Below are positions 51,632-60,335 of a DNA stretch of 64,000 nucleotides, piece after piece (position 1 is the stretch's first letter; every line of letters starts with the position of its first letter). Source of the stretch: UBA2357 sp046295975. Lineage in GTDB: Bacteria; Pseudomonadota; Gammaproteobacteria; Burkholderiales; Rhodocyclaceae. The notes under the pieces were generated by a model. It had not been told where the DNA came from, made no database searches, and saw only the letters and a program-made list of their open reading frames with translations. The stretch is taken from positions 1 to 64,000 of the forward strand of contig JBKBMG010000022.1 in the NCBI GenBank assembly GCA_046295975.1, given 5' to 3'. Made by a program: the position numbers and the translations under genes.

Positions 51632-51720
51632 AGTCATGCGCTACGTCATACGCGCCGGATTGCGGACTTCCTCCGCCAATGACCGCAATGGGCCGGAACG
51701 GCCCGCAAAAGGAGACTGAC

Positions 51721-53067
51721 ATGGAGAAGCTGGCCGCCGTCGCGGACCTCCGTCCCGCAAGGCTGACCACCGAGCAGTACGCGCGCAACTTCTGCGACGC
51801 CCATCCGCCGCTCAATCCGGTGCAGGCCCGGATCGAGGCCGATCGCTGCTATTACTGCTACGACGCACCCTGTACCACGGCCTGTCCCACCCACATCGAC
51901 ATTCCCTCGTTCATCCATCGCATCGCCCAGGACAATGTGCGCGGTGCGGCCCATGCCATTCTCTCGGCCAATCCGTTGGGCGGCATGTGCGCGCGGGTGT
52001 GCCCGACCGAGGTGTTGTGCGAGCAGGCCTGCGTGCGCAACACCAACGAGGACAAGCCGGTGGAGATCGGGCTGTTGCAGCGCCATGCCACCGACGCCTA
52101 TCTGGCCGATCCGGGGGCGCCGCTGTTCGTGCGGGCACCGTCCACTGGCCGCAAGGTCGCGGTGGTCGGCGCCGGGCCGGCCGGCCTGGCGTGCGCGCAC
52201 CGGCTGGCGCTGCATGGCCATGCAGTGGTGTTGTTCGAGGCCCAGCCCAAGCTCGGCGGCCTGAACGAATACGGCCTGGCCACATACAAAACCACCGACG
52301 GCTTCGCCCAGAAGGAGATCGACTGGCTGCTGTCGATCGGTGGCATCGAGGTCTGCACGTCCACCCGGCTGGGTGTGGAAATCCACCTCGACCAACTCGC
52401 CGAGCACTATGACGCGGTGTTCCTCGGCATCGGGCTGGGCGGGGTGAACAACATGGGTATTGCCGAGCCGCGCGTTCCGGGGCTGCGCGATGCCGTGGCC
52501 TTCATCGCCGAGCTGCGCCAGGCGGACGATTTCGCCAAGGTGCCGGTCGGTCGCCGGGTGGTGGTGATCGGCGGGGGCATGACCGCGGTCGATGCCGCGG
52601 TGCAGTCGCGCAAGCTGGGCGCGGAGGACGTGACCATCGTCTATCGCCGCGGCCAGGCCGACATGCCGGCGTCCGCCTACGAGCAGCAATGGGCCCAGAC
52701 CAACGGGGTGAAGATCAAGGATTGGGCGGCGCCGCGCGAGGTGCTGGTCGACGACGGCACCCTGTCGGGCATGCGCTTCGTTCGCACCCGGCTGGAGGGC
52801 GGCAAGCTGGTCGAGACCGGCGACTGCTTCGAGCTGGAGGCGGACATGGTGCTCAAGGCCATTGGCCAGACCCTGGTGCCTGACGCCGTGGCCGCGTTGC
52901 TGCGCATCGAGCGCGGGCGCATCGTCACCGAGCCCGACGGCCGCAGCGGTCACCCGAAGATCTGGGCGGGCGGCGACTGCCGCCTGGGTGGGCGCGACCT
53001 CACTGTCGAGGCGGTCGAGCACGGCAAGCTCGCCGCAGAGAGCATTCATGCGGCCTTGTTGGGCTGA
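51721..53067 (+). CDS. preT: NAD-dependent dihydropyrimidine dehydrogenase subunit PreT
   Basis: 448 residues from the ATG at 51721 (AAAGGAGA upstream). The N-terminal Fe-S domain has cysteines in CYYCYDAPCTTACPTHIDIP and CARVCPTEVLCEQACV. FAD and NAD(P) Rossmann motifs follow: VVGAGPAGLACAHRLALHGH near 142 and VVVIGGGMTAVDAAVQSRK near 280. The C-terminal AGGDCRLGGRDLTVEAVEHGKLAAESI is the glutamate-synthase-small-chain type end. It passes electrons between NAD(H) and PreA for uracil/thymine reduction. preA starts 29 bases downstream. Confidence 0.96.
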   Translation: MEKLAAVADLRPARLTTEQYARNFCDAHPPLNPVQARIEADRCYYCYDAPCTTACPTHIDIPSFIHRIAQDNVRGAAHAILSANPLGGMCARVCPTEVLCEQACVRNTNEDKPVEIGLLQRHATDAYLADPGAPLFVRAPSTGRKVAVVGAGPAGLACAHRLALHGHAVVLFEAQPKLGGLNEYGLATYKTTDGFAQKEIDWLLSIGGIEVCTSTRLGVEIHLDQLAEHYDAVFLGIGLGGVNNMGIAEPRVPGLRDAVAFIAELRQADDFAKVPVGRRVVVIGGGMTAVDAAVQSRKLGAEDVTIVYRRGQADMPASAYEQQWAQTNGVKIKDWAAPREVLVDDGTLSGMRFVRTRLEGGKLVETGDCFELEADMVLKAIGQTLVPDAVAALLRIERGRIVTEPDGRSGHPKIWAGGDCRLGGRDLTVEAVEHGKLAAESIHAALLG

Positions 53068-53096
53068 GCCGCACATCCCGATCAGGAGTAACAGAC

Positions 53097-54404
53097 ATGG
53101 CTGATTTGAGTACCGATTTCCTGGGCATCAAGAGCCCCAACCCGTTCTGGCTGGCTTCCGCGCCGCCCACCGACAAGGAATACAACGTGGTCCGCGCGTT
53201 CGAGGCGGGCTGGGGCGGGGTGGTCTGGAAAACCCTGGGCGAAGACCCCCCGGTGGTCAATGTGAATGGCCCGCGCTATGCCACGCTGCTGACCGGCGAC
53301 CGCCGGGTGGTGGGCTTCAACAACATCGAGCTGATCTCCGACCGGCCACTGGCGGTGAATCTGGAGGAGATCCGCCGCGTCAAGCGCGCCTGGCCGGACC
53401 GTGCGATGATCGTGTCGCTGATGGTGCCGTGCAACGAGGCGTCGTGGAAGCGCATCCTGCCGATGGTGGAGGACACCGGGGCCGACGGCATCGAACTCAA
53501 CTTCGGCTGTCCCCACGGCATGAGCGAGCGCGGCATGGGGGCGGCGGTGGGGCAGGTGCCCGAGTACATCGAGATGGTCACCCGCTGGTGCAAGCAGTAC
53601 AGCCGCCTGCCGGTGATCGTGAAGCTCACGCCCAACATCACCGACGTGCGCTTCCCGGCGCGCGCGGCCAGGGCGGGCGGGGCGGATGCGGTGTCGCTGA
53701 TCAACACCATCAACTCCATCATGGGCGTTGATCTCGAGCGCATGATCATGAGCCCGAGCACCGACGGGCGCGGTTCGCACGGCGGCTACTGCGGCCCCGC
53801 GGTGAAGCCGATCGCGCAGAACATGGTGGCCGAGATCGCCCGCGATCCGGCCACCGCCGGGATGCCGATCTCGGGCATCGGCGGCGTGTCCACCTGGCGC
53901 GACGCAGCGGAGTTCATCGCGCTCGGCTGCGGCACGGTGCAGGTGTGCACCGCGGCGATGGTGTATGGCTTCAAGATCGTACAGGACATGTGCGACGGGC
54001 TTTCCAACTTCATGGACGGGCACGGCTATGCCTCGGTGGCGCAAATGGTCGGGCGGGCGGTGCCAACGGTGTCCGACTGGCGCTACCTCAACCTCAACCA
54101 TGTGGACAAGGCCGTCATCGACCAGGATCTGTGCATCAAGTGCGGTCGTTGCCATGTCGCCTGCGAAGACACCTCGCACCAGGCCATCACCCGCATGAAG
54201 GACGGCGAACGGCACTTCGAGGTGATCGAAGAAGAGTGCGTCGGCTGTAATCTGTGCGTCTCGATCTGTCCGGTGCCCAGTTGCATCAGCATGCGCAGCC
54301 TGGCACCGGGCGAGGTGGACAAGCGCACCGGCAAGGTGGTCAGCGGCGACTATGCCAACTGGACCACGCATCCCAACAATCCGATGCGCGAGGCCGCTGT
54401 ATGA
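53097..54404 (+). CDS. preA: NAD-dependent dihydropyrimidine dehydrogenase subunit PreA
   Basis: 435 residues, DHOD-like FMN domain plus ferredoxin tail. The core has SPNPFWLASAPPTDKEYNVVRAFEAGWGGVVWKTL, ELNFGCPHGMSERGMG near 133-148, LTPNITDVRFPARAARAGGADAVSLINTINSIMG, and GGVSTWRDAAEFIALGCGTVQVCTA. The tail holds two [4Fe-4S] motifs, CIKCGRCHVACED and CVGCNLCVSICPVPSC. In the active-site loop ERGMGAAVGQ, Val151 occupies the position of the general-acid Cys671 of mammalian DPD (ERGMGLACGQ). It reduces uracil and thymine to dihydro forms with PreT. Confidence 0.96.
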   Translation: MADLSTDFLGIKSPNPFWLASAPPTDKEYNVVRAFEAGWGGVVWKTLGEDPPVVNVNGPRYATLLTGDRRVVGFNNIELISDRPLAVNLEEIRRVKRAWPDRAMIVSLMVPCNEASWKRILPMVEDTGADGIELNFGCPHGMSERGMGAAVGQVPEYIEMVTRWCKQYSRLPVIVKLTPNITDVRFPARAARAGGADAVSLINTINSIMGVDLERMIMSPSTDGRGSHGGYCGPAVKPIAQNMVAEIARDPATAGMPISGIGGVSTWRDAAEFIALGCGTVQVCTAAMVYGFKIVQDMCDGLSNFMDGHGYASVAQMVGRAVPTVSDWRYLNLNHVDKAVIDQDLCIKCGRCHVACEDTSHQAITRMKDGERHFEVIEEECVGCNLCVSICPVPSCISMRSLAPGEVDKRTGKVVSGDYANWTTHPNNPMREAAV

Positions 54405-54451
54405 GATGACGCGGGGGGCGTGGGGGCCCCTCCGGTCGGAAGCGATAACAA

Positions 54452-54477
54452 GCCCGGCATCGCACGCGGTGCCGGGC
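54452..54477 (+). terminator. Hairpin after preA, weak terminator or attenuator
   Basis: Stem GCCCGGCA (54452-54459) / TGCCGGGC (54470-54477) with a 10-base loop, followed by CTTCCC rather than a clean T-tract. It lies in the 110-base gap before the permease gene and may lower downstream expression. Confidence 0.5.
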
Positions 54478-54514
54478 CTTCCCAGCAGCATGACGACAAC
54501 CAACGGGTGAATTC

Positions 54515-55963
54515 ATGAGCGACAACACACTGGCAGAATCAGGGGCGATATCCGGCAGCGGCGGCAGTTCGCTGATCAACGAAGACCTCGCGCCCACCAC
54601 CGCCGCCCAGCGCACGTGGCGCTGGCACGACTACACCGCGCTGTGGGTGGGCATGGTGGTGTGCGTGCCGACCTACACCATGGCGAGCTCCATGCTCGAT
54701 CAGGGTTTTACCTGGCAGATGGCGCTATGGCTGGTGTTCCTCGCCAACTGCATCGTGCTCGTGCCCATGGTCTTGATCGGGCGCACCGGCACCCGCTGGG
54801 GCATTCCCTTTCCGGTGCTGGCACGCGCTTCCTTCGGCGTGATCGGCGCCAACCTGCCGGCCATATTGCGGGGGTTGGTGGCCTGTGGCTGGTTCTCGAT
54901 CAACTGCTACTTCGGGGCGCTGGCGCTGCACGGCTTTCTGACCGTGGTCGGCCTACCCCTGGCCGGTCCGGTGGAGGGCGAGTTCATCAGCACCTCGCAA
55001 CTGGTGTGCTTCTACATCTTCTGGGGCGCGCACCTCTACTTCATCTGGAACGGCCTGGAGTCCATCCGCAAGCTGGAGAAATTCGCCGCGCCGCTGATGG
55101 TGATCGCGTCGTTCGCGCTGGTGGTGTGGGCGGTGATGAAGGTGCCCGTGGCCGAGATCTTCGACATGCCGGCCAAGGTCGTCGAAGGCGGACCCAAGAC
55201 CTGGGCGGCGCTCACCGGCCTGGTCGGCTTCTGGGCCACGCTGGCGCTCAACATCCCCGACTTCACCCGCTTCGCGCGCAGCCAGCGCGACCAGGTGGTG
55301 GGCCAGGCAATCGGCTTGCCGATTCCGATGGTGTTGTTCTCCATGGTCGGCGTCATCGGCTTCTCGGTGTCGCAAATCCTCTACGGCAAGGCGCAGCTTT
55401 TCCCGGACGGGCTGCTCACGCAAATGGGCACCTTCGCCTCGGCCGTCGGCCTGCTGGTGATCCTGCTCGCCAACCTCACCACCAACGTCGCCGCCAACCT
55501 GGTGTCGCCGTCCTACGACTTTTCGCAGGTGGCGCCGAGCAAGATCAGCTTCCGCGTCGGCGGCCTGATTGCGGCGGTGATCGGCCTGCTGTTCATGCCG
55601 TGGAAGCTGCTGGCAACCTCCGGCGGCTACCTGTTCGTGTGGCTGGGCGGCTACGGCACGCTGCTCGGCGCCATCGCCGGCATCCTGCTGGTCGACTACT
55701 ACCTGGTGCGGCGCACCCAGCTCAACGTGGAAGACCTCTATCGCCGCGGCGGCGAGTACGAGTACAGCGGCGGCTGGAACCTGCATGCGCTGATCGCCTT
55801 CGCGCTCGGCGTGGTGCCGTGCCTGCCCGGCTACCTGGTGGTGTCCGGCGTGCTGTCGGCCGGCGCCGTACCGGCCGGCCTGGTGAGCCTGTTCGACTTC
55901 GGCTGGTTCTTCAGCCTCGTCGTTGCCGGCACGTACTACTACCTGACCGCCAAGCGGCGTTGA
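54515..55963 (+). CDS. NCS1-family nucleobase permease
   Basis: 482 residues with about twelve membrane segments. NCS1 hallmarks: W-HDYTALWVGMVVCVPTYTMASSML near the N-terminus, GRTGTRWGIPFPVLARASFGVIGANLPAILRGLVACGWFSINCYFGA near 87-135, and NIPDFTRFARSQRDQVVGQAIGLP near 247-270. Relatives import uracil, allantoin, hydantoins or cytosine by proton or sodium symport. Placement between preA and dihydropyrimidinase favours uracil, thymine or dihydropyrimidine uptake. Confidence 0.94.
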   Translation: MSDNTLAESGAISGSGGSSLINEDLAPTTAAQRTWRWHDYTALWVGMVVCVPTYTMASSMLDQGFTWQMALWLVFLANCIVLVPMVLIGRTGTRWGIPFPVLARASFGVIGANLPAILRGLVACGWFSINCYFGALALHGFLTVVGLPLAGPVEGEFISTSQLVCFYIFWGAHLYFIWNGLESIRKLEKFAAPLMVIASFALVVWAVMKVPVAEIFDMPAKVVEGGPKTWAALTGLVGFWATLALNIPDFTRFARSQRDQVVGQAIGLPIPMVLFSMVGVIGFSVSQILYGKAQLFPDGLLTQMGTFASAVGLLVILLANLTTNVAANLVSPSYDFSQVAPSKISFRVGGLIAAVIGLLFMPWKLLATSGGYLFVWLGGYGTLLGAIAGILLVDYYLVRRTQLNVEDLYRRGGEYEYSGGWNLHALIAFALGVVPCLPGYLVVSGVLSAGAVPAGLVSLFDFGWFFSLVVAGTYYYLTAKRR

Positions 55964-55969
55964 TGCAAT

Positions 55970-55998
55970 GCGACGGCCCGGCGTCTCCGGGCCGTCGC
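55970..55998 (+). other. Perfect 12-bp hairpin between permease and dihydropyrimidinase genes
   Basis: GCGACGGCCCGG (55970-55981) and CCGGGCCGTCGC (55987-55998) with loop CGTCT. No T-tract follows, so an RNA processing or stability element is more likely than a terminator. Confidence 0.6.
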
Positions 55999-56058
55999 GC
56001 ACGGGCACGGCTGCGCGCCCATGGCGTTCGCAGCCGGCCGCGACACAGGAGACAAACC

Positions 56059-57504
56059 ATGACGAATGCAGTCCTGATCAAAGGCGGCACGGTGGTCAAT
56101 GCCGACCGCGAGTTCCGCGCCGACGTGCTGTGCGTGGACGGCAAGATTAGCGCGCTGGGCGAGCACCTGTCGGCACCGGCCGGCGCCGAGGTGGTCGACG
56201 CCGGCGGCCAGTACGTGATGCCGGGCGGCATCGACCCCCACACCCACATGCAGTTGCCGTTCATGGGCACGGTCACCATGGACGACTTCTTCACCGGTAC
56301 CGCGGCGGCCCTCGCCGGCGGGACCACCTCGATCATCGACTTCGTCATTCCCAACCCGCAGCAGCCGTTGATGGAGGCCTATCACACCTGGCGCGGCTGG
56401 GCAGAGAAAGCGGCGGCCGACTACAGCTTCCACGTCGCCGTCACCTGGTGGGACGACAGCGTCAGCCACGACATGGGTACGTTGGTGCGCGAGGAGGGCG
56501 TGAACAGCTTCAAGCACTTCATGGCCTACAAGAACGCCATCATGTGCGACGACGAAACCCTGGTGAACAGCTTCCGCCGCGCGCTGGAACTGGGCGCCAT
56601 GCCCACGGTGCATGCGGAGAACGGCGAACTGGTGTTCCTGCTGCAGCAGGAGGTCGCGCGCATGGGCATCACCGGCCCGGAAGGCCATCCGCTGTCGCGC
56701 CCGCCCATGGTCGAAGGCGAGGCCGCCAACCGCGCCATCGCCATCGCCGACGTGCTCAACGTGCCCATCTACATCGTCCACGTGTCCTGCATCGAGGCCG
56801 CCGACGCGATTGCCCGCGCCCGCGCCCGCGGTCAGCGCGTCTATGGCGAGGTGCTGGCCGGTCATCTGGTGATCGACGACAGCGTCTATCGCCACCCAGA
56901 TTTTGCGGTGGCCGCGGCCCACGTCATGAGTCCGCCGTTCCGGCCCAAGGAGCACCAGGAGCACCTGTGGCGCGGCCTGCAGTCGGGCAACCTGCATACC
57001 ACCGCCACCGATCACTGCACCTTCTGCGCCCAGCAAAAGGCCGCCGGCCGCGACAACTTCGCCAAGATTCCCAATGGCTGCGGCGGGGTCGAAGAGCGCC
57101 TGGCGGTGATCTGGGACGCCGGCGTGAACACCGGCCGCCTGACCCCGAGCGAGTTCGTCGCCATCACCTCGGCCAATACCGCGCGGCTGTTCAACATCTA
57201 CCCGCAAAAAGGCTGTGTCGTCGAGGGTGCGGATGCCGACCTCGTGGTGTGGGATCCGGCCGCCACCAAGACGATCTCGGCGCGCACCCATTTCAGCAAG
57301 AACGACTTCAACATCTTCGAAGGCCGCAACGTGCGCGGCGTCGCCAGCCACACCGTGAGCCGTGGCCGGGTGGTGTTCGCCAACGGCGATCTGCGTGCCG
57401 AGGTCGGGGCCGGTCGCTATGTGAAGCGTCCGGCCTTCGGCGCCAACTTTACCGCCGCCAGCCGCCGCGCCGAAACGCTCGCGCCCACCGCCGTGGCGCG
57501 GTGA
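56059..57504 (+). CDS. hydA: Dihydropyrimidinase (D-hydantoinase)
   Basis: 481 residues from the ATG at 56059 (CAGGAGAC upstream). Binuclear metal ligands: His61 and His63 in DPHTHM, the carboxylated Lys152 with Tyr157 in SFKHFMAYK, His in TVHAEN, His in IVHVSC, and Asp in TATDHCTF. The C-terminus has ADADLVVWDP and KNDFNIFEG. It opens dihydrouracil or dihydrothymine to N-carbamoyl-beta-alanine or the amino-isobutyrate analogue. It sits between the permease and the amidase of the same pathway. Confidence 0.96.
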   Translation: MTNAVLIKGGTVVNADREFRADVLCVDGKISALGEHLSAPAGAEVVDAGGQYVMPGGIDPHTHMQLPFMGTVTMDDFFTGTAAALAGGTTSIIDFVIPNPQQPLMEAYHTWRGWAEKAAADYSFHVAVTWWDDSVSHDMGTLVREEGVNSFKHFMAYKNAIMCDDETLVNSFRRALELGAMPTVHAENGELVFLLQQEVARMGITGPEGHPLSRPPMVEGEAANRAIAIADVLNVPIYIVHVSCIEAADAIARARARGQRVYGEVLAGHLVIDDSVYRHPDFAVAAAHVMSPPFRPKEHQEHLWRGLQSGNLHTTATDHCTFCAQQKAAGRDNFAKIPNGCGGVEERLAVIWDAGVNTGRLTPSEFVAITSANTARLFNIYPQKGCVVEGADADLVVWDPAATKTISARTHFSKNDFNIFEGRNVRGVASHTVSRGRVVFANGDLRAEVGAGRYVKRPAFGANFTAASRRAETLAPTAVAR

Positions 57505-57541
57505 GGCGCGTTTTCCGCATTGCCGTAGAGGAGTAATCACG

Positions 57542-58822
57542 ATGGACAGCACGACGAGCATGACCCGGCACGACCGCGCCACCCTGGACGCCTTGCGGGT
57601 GAACGGTACCCGGCTGTGGGATTCGCTGATGGAACTGGCCAGGATCGGCGCCACCCCCAAGGGCGGCGTGTGCCGCCTGGCACTCACCGACCTCGACCGC
57701 CAGGGGCGCGACCTGGTGGTGTCCTGGGGCCGCGAGGCCGGCCTGGCGATCACCGTCGACCAGATCGGCAACGTCTTCATGCGTCGCAAGGGTCGCGACG
57801 ACAGCCTGCCACCGATCATGATGGGCAGCCACATCGACACCCAGCCCACCGGCGGCAAGTTCGACGGCAACTACGGCGTGCTGGCGGGCCTGGAGGTGGT
57901 GCGCACGCTCAACGACCACGCCATCCAGACCGACGCCCCGATCGAGGTGGCCTTCTGGACCAATGAGGAAGGCTCGCGCTTCGTGCCGGTGATGATGGGC
58001 TCGGGCGCGTTCGCCAATGCCTTCCCCCTGCAAAAGGCCTACGACGCGCGGGATGTCGACGGCAAGACGGTGCGCGAGGAACTGGAGCGCATCGGCTACC
58101 TGGGCGCCGAAGTCCCGGGCCAGCATCCGGTGGGTGCCTACTTCGAGGTGCATATCGAGCAAGGGCCGGTGCTCGAGGATCACGACAAGACCATTGGCGT
58201 GGTCGAGGCCGTGCTCGGCATCCGCTGGTACGACTGCGTGGTCACCGGCATGGAAGCCCACGCCGGCCCCACCCCCATGCACCTGCGCAAGGACGCGCTG
58301 CAGGTGGCCACCCGCATCATGCAGGAGGTGGTCGCCACTGCCCACCGCCACCAGCCGCACGGGCGTGGCACCGTGGGCATGGTGCATGTGCATCCCAACA
58401 GCCGCAACGTGATTCCCGGCCAGGTCAAGTTCTCGGTAGACATGCGCAACGTCAGCAACGCCTTGCTCGATCAGATGGATACCGAGCTGCGCGCCTACCT
58501 CGCCCGCCTCGCCACCGAAACCGGCCTGGCCATCGAGATCGAGGAGGTGTCCCACTACCCGGCGGTGCCGTTCCACGCCGAATGCGTGGAGGCGGTGCGC
58601 CGCGCCACCGAGCGGCTGGGCTACGACCACATGCCGGCGGTGTCGGGCGCCGGCCACGATGCCATCTACGTTGCGCGGCTGGCGCCGGCGGGCATGATCT
58701 TCATCCCCTGCAAGGACGGCATCAGCCACAACGAGATCGAAGACGCCAAGCCCGAGCACATCACCGCCGGCGCCAACGTGCTGCTACATGCGGTGCTGGA
58801 GCGCGCCATCGGCGCCGCGTAA
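57542..58822 (+). CDS. N-carbamoyl-beta-alanine amidase (beta-ureidopropionase, M20 type)
   Basis: 426 residues. M20/AmaB metal ligands appear as GSHIDTQPTGGKFDGNYG near 93-110, NEEGSRF near 140-147, HIEQGPVLE near 206 and ISHNEIED near 395. The dimerisation-domain substrate residues GMEAHAGPTPM also match. It hydrolyses N-carbamoyl-beta-alanine to beta-alanine, CO2 and ammonia, the last step of the reductive pathway; some relatives act on L-carbamoyl amino acids or ureidoglycolate. It follows dihydropyrimidinase after 37 bases. Confidence 0.93.
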   Translation: MDSTTSMTRHDRATLDALRVNGTRLWDSLMELARIGATPKGGVCRLALTDLDRQGRDLVVSWGREAGLAITVDQIGNVFMRRKGRDDSLPPIMMGSHIDTQPTGGKFDGNYGVLAGLEVVRTLNDHAIQTDAPIEVAFWTNEEGSRFVPVMMGSGAFANAFPLQKAYDARDVDGKTVREELERIGYLGAEVPGQHPVGAYFEVHIEQGPVLEDHDKTIGVVEAVLGIRWYDCVVTGMEAHAGPTPMHLRKDALQVATRIMQEVVATAHRHQPHGRGTVGMVHVHPNSRNVIPGQVKFSVDMRNVSNALLDQMDTELRAYLARLATETGLAIEIEEVSHYPAVPFHAECVEAVRRATERLGYDHMPAVSGAGHDAIYVARLAPAGMIFIPCKDGISHNEIEDAKPEHITAGANVLLHAVLERAIGAA

Positions 58823-58903
58823 GCCGTCCTGCGGGCGGCGCGCCGGGTGGCCGGGCTCGTGGGCCCGCAAACGCCGCGGCGCGTGCCCCGCAGCTGCGCC
58901 CCG

Positions 58904-58941
58904 GCAACACCCGCGCCAGCAACACCCGCGCCAGCAACACC
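58904..58941. repeat. 15-bp tandem repeat, 2.5 copies
   Basis: GCAACACCCGCGCCA at 58904-58918 and 58919-58933, then GCAACACC to 58941, in the 170-base gap before ald. Copies are identical, which suggests a recent slippage event. Confidence 0.8.
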
Positions 58942-58992
58942 TATAACGAATGAGCGGGGTACGACCCACGCCACATCGGAGGAGACCACACC

Positions 58993-60108
58993 ATGCGCAT
59001 CGGCGTACCCAAGGAAATCAAGAACCACGAATACCGCGTCGGACTCACCCCCGCCAGCGTGCGCGAACTCACCGCGCGGGGCCATGAGGTCATCGTGCAG
59101 GGCGGGGCGGGCGCCGCCATCGGGCTGCAGGACGACGACTATCGCGCGGCCGGTGCCGAACTCGTCGCGTCGGCGCAGGACGTGTTCGAGCGCGCCGAGA
59201 TGATCGTCAAGGTCAAGGAACCCCAGCCCGGCGAGTGCGCAATGCTGCGTGAGGGGCAGGTGCTCTACACCTATCTGCACCTCGCCCCCGATCCGGATCA
59301 GGCCGCCGCCTTGCTGCGCTCGGGGGCGGTGTGCGTGGCCTACGAAACCATTACCGGCCCCGGCGGCGGCCTGCCGCTGCTCGCACCGATGAGCGAAGTG
59401 GCCGGGCGCATGGCCATCCAGGCCGGCGCCACCCACATGGAGATCTCGCACGGCGGGCGCGGCCTGCTGCTGGGCGGCGTGCCCGGCGTGCGGCCCGCCC
59501 ACGTGGTGATACTCGGCGCCGGCGTGGTCGGCACCAACGCCTTGCAGATGGCCGTGGGCCTGGGCGCGCGGGTGACGGTGCTGGACAAGAGCGTCGATCG
59601 CCTGCGCCAGCTCGACCTGGTGTTCGGCAACCGCATCACCACCGTGTGCTCCAATACCCACGAGGTGGAGGAAGCGGTGCTGGCGGCCGACCTGGTGATC
59701 GGCGGCGTGCTCATCCCGGGGGCCTCGGCGCCCAAGCTGGTTACCCGCGACATGGTCGGGCGCATGCGCAGCGGCGCGGTGGTGGTGGACGTCGCCATCG
59801 ACCAGGGCGGCTGTTTCGAGACTTCCCGCCCCACCACCCACGCCGACCCCACCTTCGTCGTCGACGGCGTGGTGCACTACTGCGTTGCCAACATGCCCGG
59901 CGCAGTCGCGCGCACCTCCACCTTCGCGCTCAACAACGCCACCATCGGCCACGCCCTGGCCCTGGCCGAGCGCGGCTGGCGGCAGGCGCTGAGCGACGAC
60001 CCCCATTTGCGCAAGGGCCTGAACATATGCCTGGGCAAAGTCACCCACCCGGCGGTGGCCGAGGCGCTGGGCCACACCCACACCCCGGCCGAGGCGATGC
60101 TGGGCTGA
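58993..60108 (+). CDS. ald: Alanine dehydrogenase
   Basis: 371 residues, full length. The start MRIGVPKEIKNHEYRVGLTPASVREL, KVKEPQPGECAML, TYLHLAPDP, MSEVAGRMAIQAGATHME and the Rossmann motif VVILGAGVVGTNALQMAVGLGARVTVLD are all typical. SRPTTHADPTF and VANMPGAVARTSTFALNNAT complete the fold. It interconverts L-alanine and pyruvate plus ammonia with NAD. In this operon it may recycle L-alanine formed when pyruvate accepts the amino group of beta-alanine, but the required aminotransferase is not in the window. Confidence 0.96.
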   Translation: MRIGVPKEIKNHEYRVGLTPASVRELTARGHEVIVQGGAGAAIGLQDDDYRAAGAELVASAQDVFERAEMIVKVKEPQPGECAMLREGQVLYTYLHLAPDPDQAAALLRSGAVCVAYETITGPGGGLPLLAPMSEVAGRMAIQAGATHMEISHGGRGLLLGGVPGVRPAHVVILGAGVVGTNALQMAVGLGARVTVLDKSVDRLRQLDLVFGNRITTVCSNTHEVEEAVLAADLVIGGVLIPGASAPKLVTRDMVGRMRSGAVVVDVAIDQGGCFETSRPTTHADPTFVVDGVVHYCVANMPGAVARTSTFALNNATIGHALALAERGWRQALSDDPHLRKGLNICLGKVTHPAVAEALGHTHTPAEAMLG

Positions 60109-60145
60109 GCCGGCCATTCACCCCGCAAAGGACGACGCCACTGCG

Positions 60146-60308
60146 TTCGCCCCGAGCGAAGCCAGCCCCGCGTGGGCGTGGCAAAGCGAAGCTTTGAAAC
60201 AGGTACCTCCGCTCGCCCTGAGCCTGTCGAAGGGCGGCTTCGGCAATGCCGGGAATCGGGCTTCGACAAGCCCGTCGTGAGCAGCGCCGAAGGGCTCAGG
60301 GCGAACGC
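60146..60308. repeat. Composite intergenic repeat (alpha 60146-60190, beta 60211-60308)
   Basis: The alpha part starts TTCGCCCCGAGCG and ends CAAAGCGAA; the beta part is an imperfect inverted repeat starting CGCCCTGAGCCTGTCGAAG and ending GCCGAAGGGCTCAGGGCG. The same order occurs at 63474-63599. Both copies lie between genes (here ald and a convergent secreted-protein gene). Confidence 0.7.
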
Positions 60309-60335
60309 TGTCGCCTGCTTCATTGCTGGGTGTGG

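Noticed and set aside
54703..54720. TTTTACC sequence in the permease gene as an operator
   Set aside because: It is a half-site inside coding sequence without the matching arm.
54616..56058. Upstream extension of the dihydropyrimidinase frame to about 960 residues
   Set aside because: The extension overlaps the NCS1 permease in another frame and is Arg/Gly-rich without domains. The family start MTNAVLIKGG with a good ribosome site is at 56059.
55939..57870. 643-codon open frame on the minus strand
   Set aside because: It lies antisense to dihydropyrimidinase and has the composition of a high-GC shadow frame; no family features.
39108..60108. Rut oxidative pyrimidine pathway
   Set aside because: No rutA-F type genes are present; enzymes are of the reductive PreTA/dihydropyrimidinase/amidase route.
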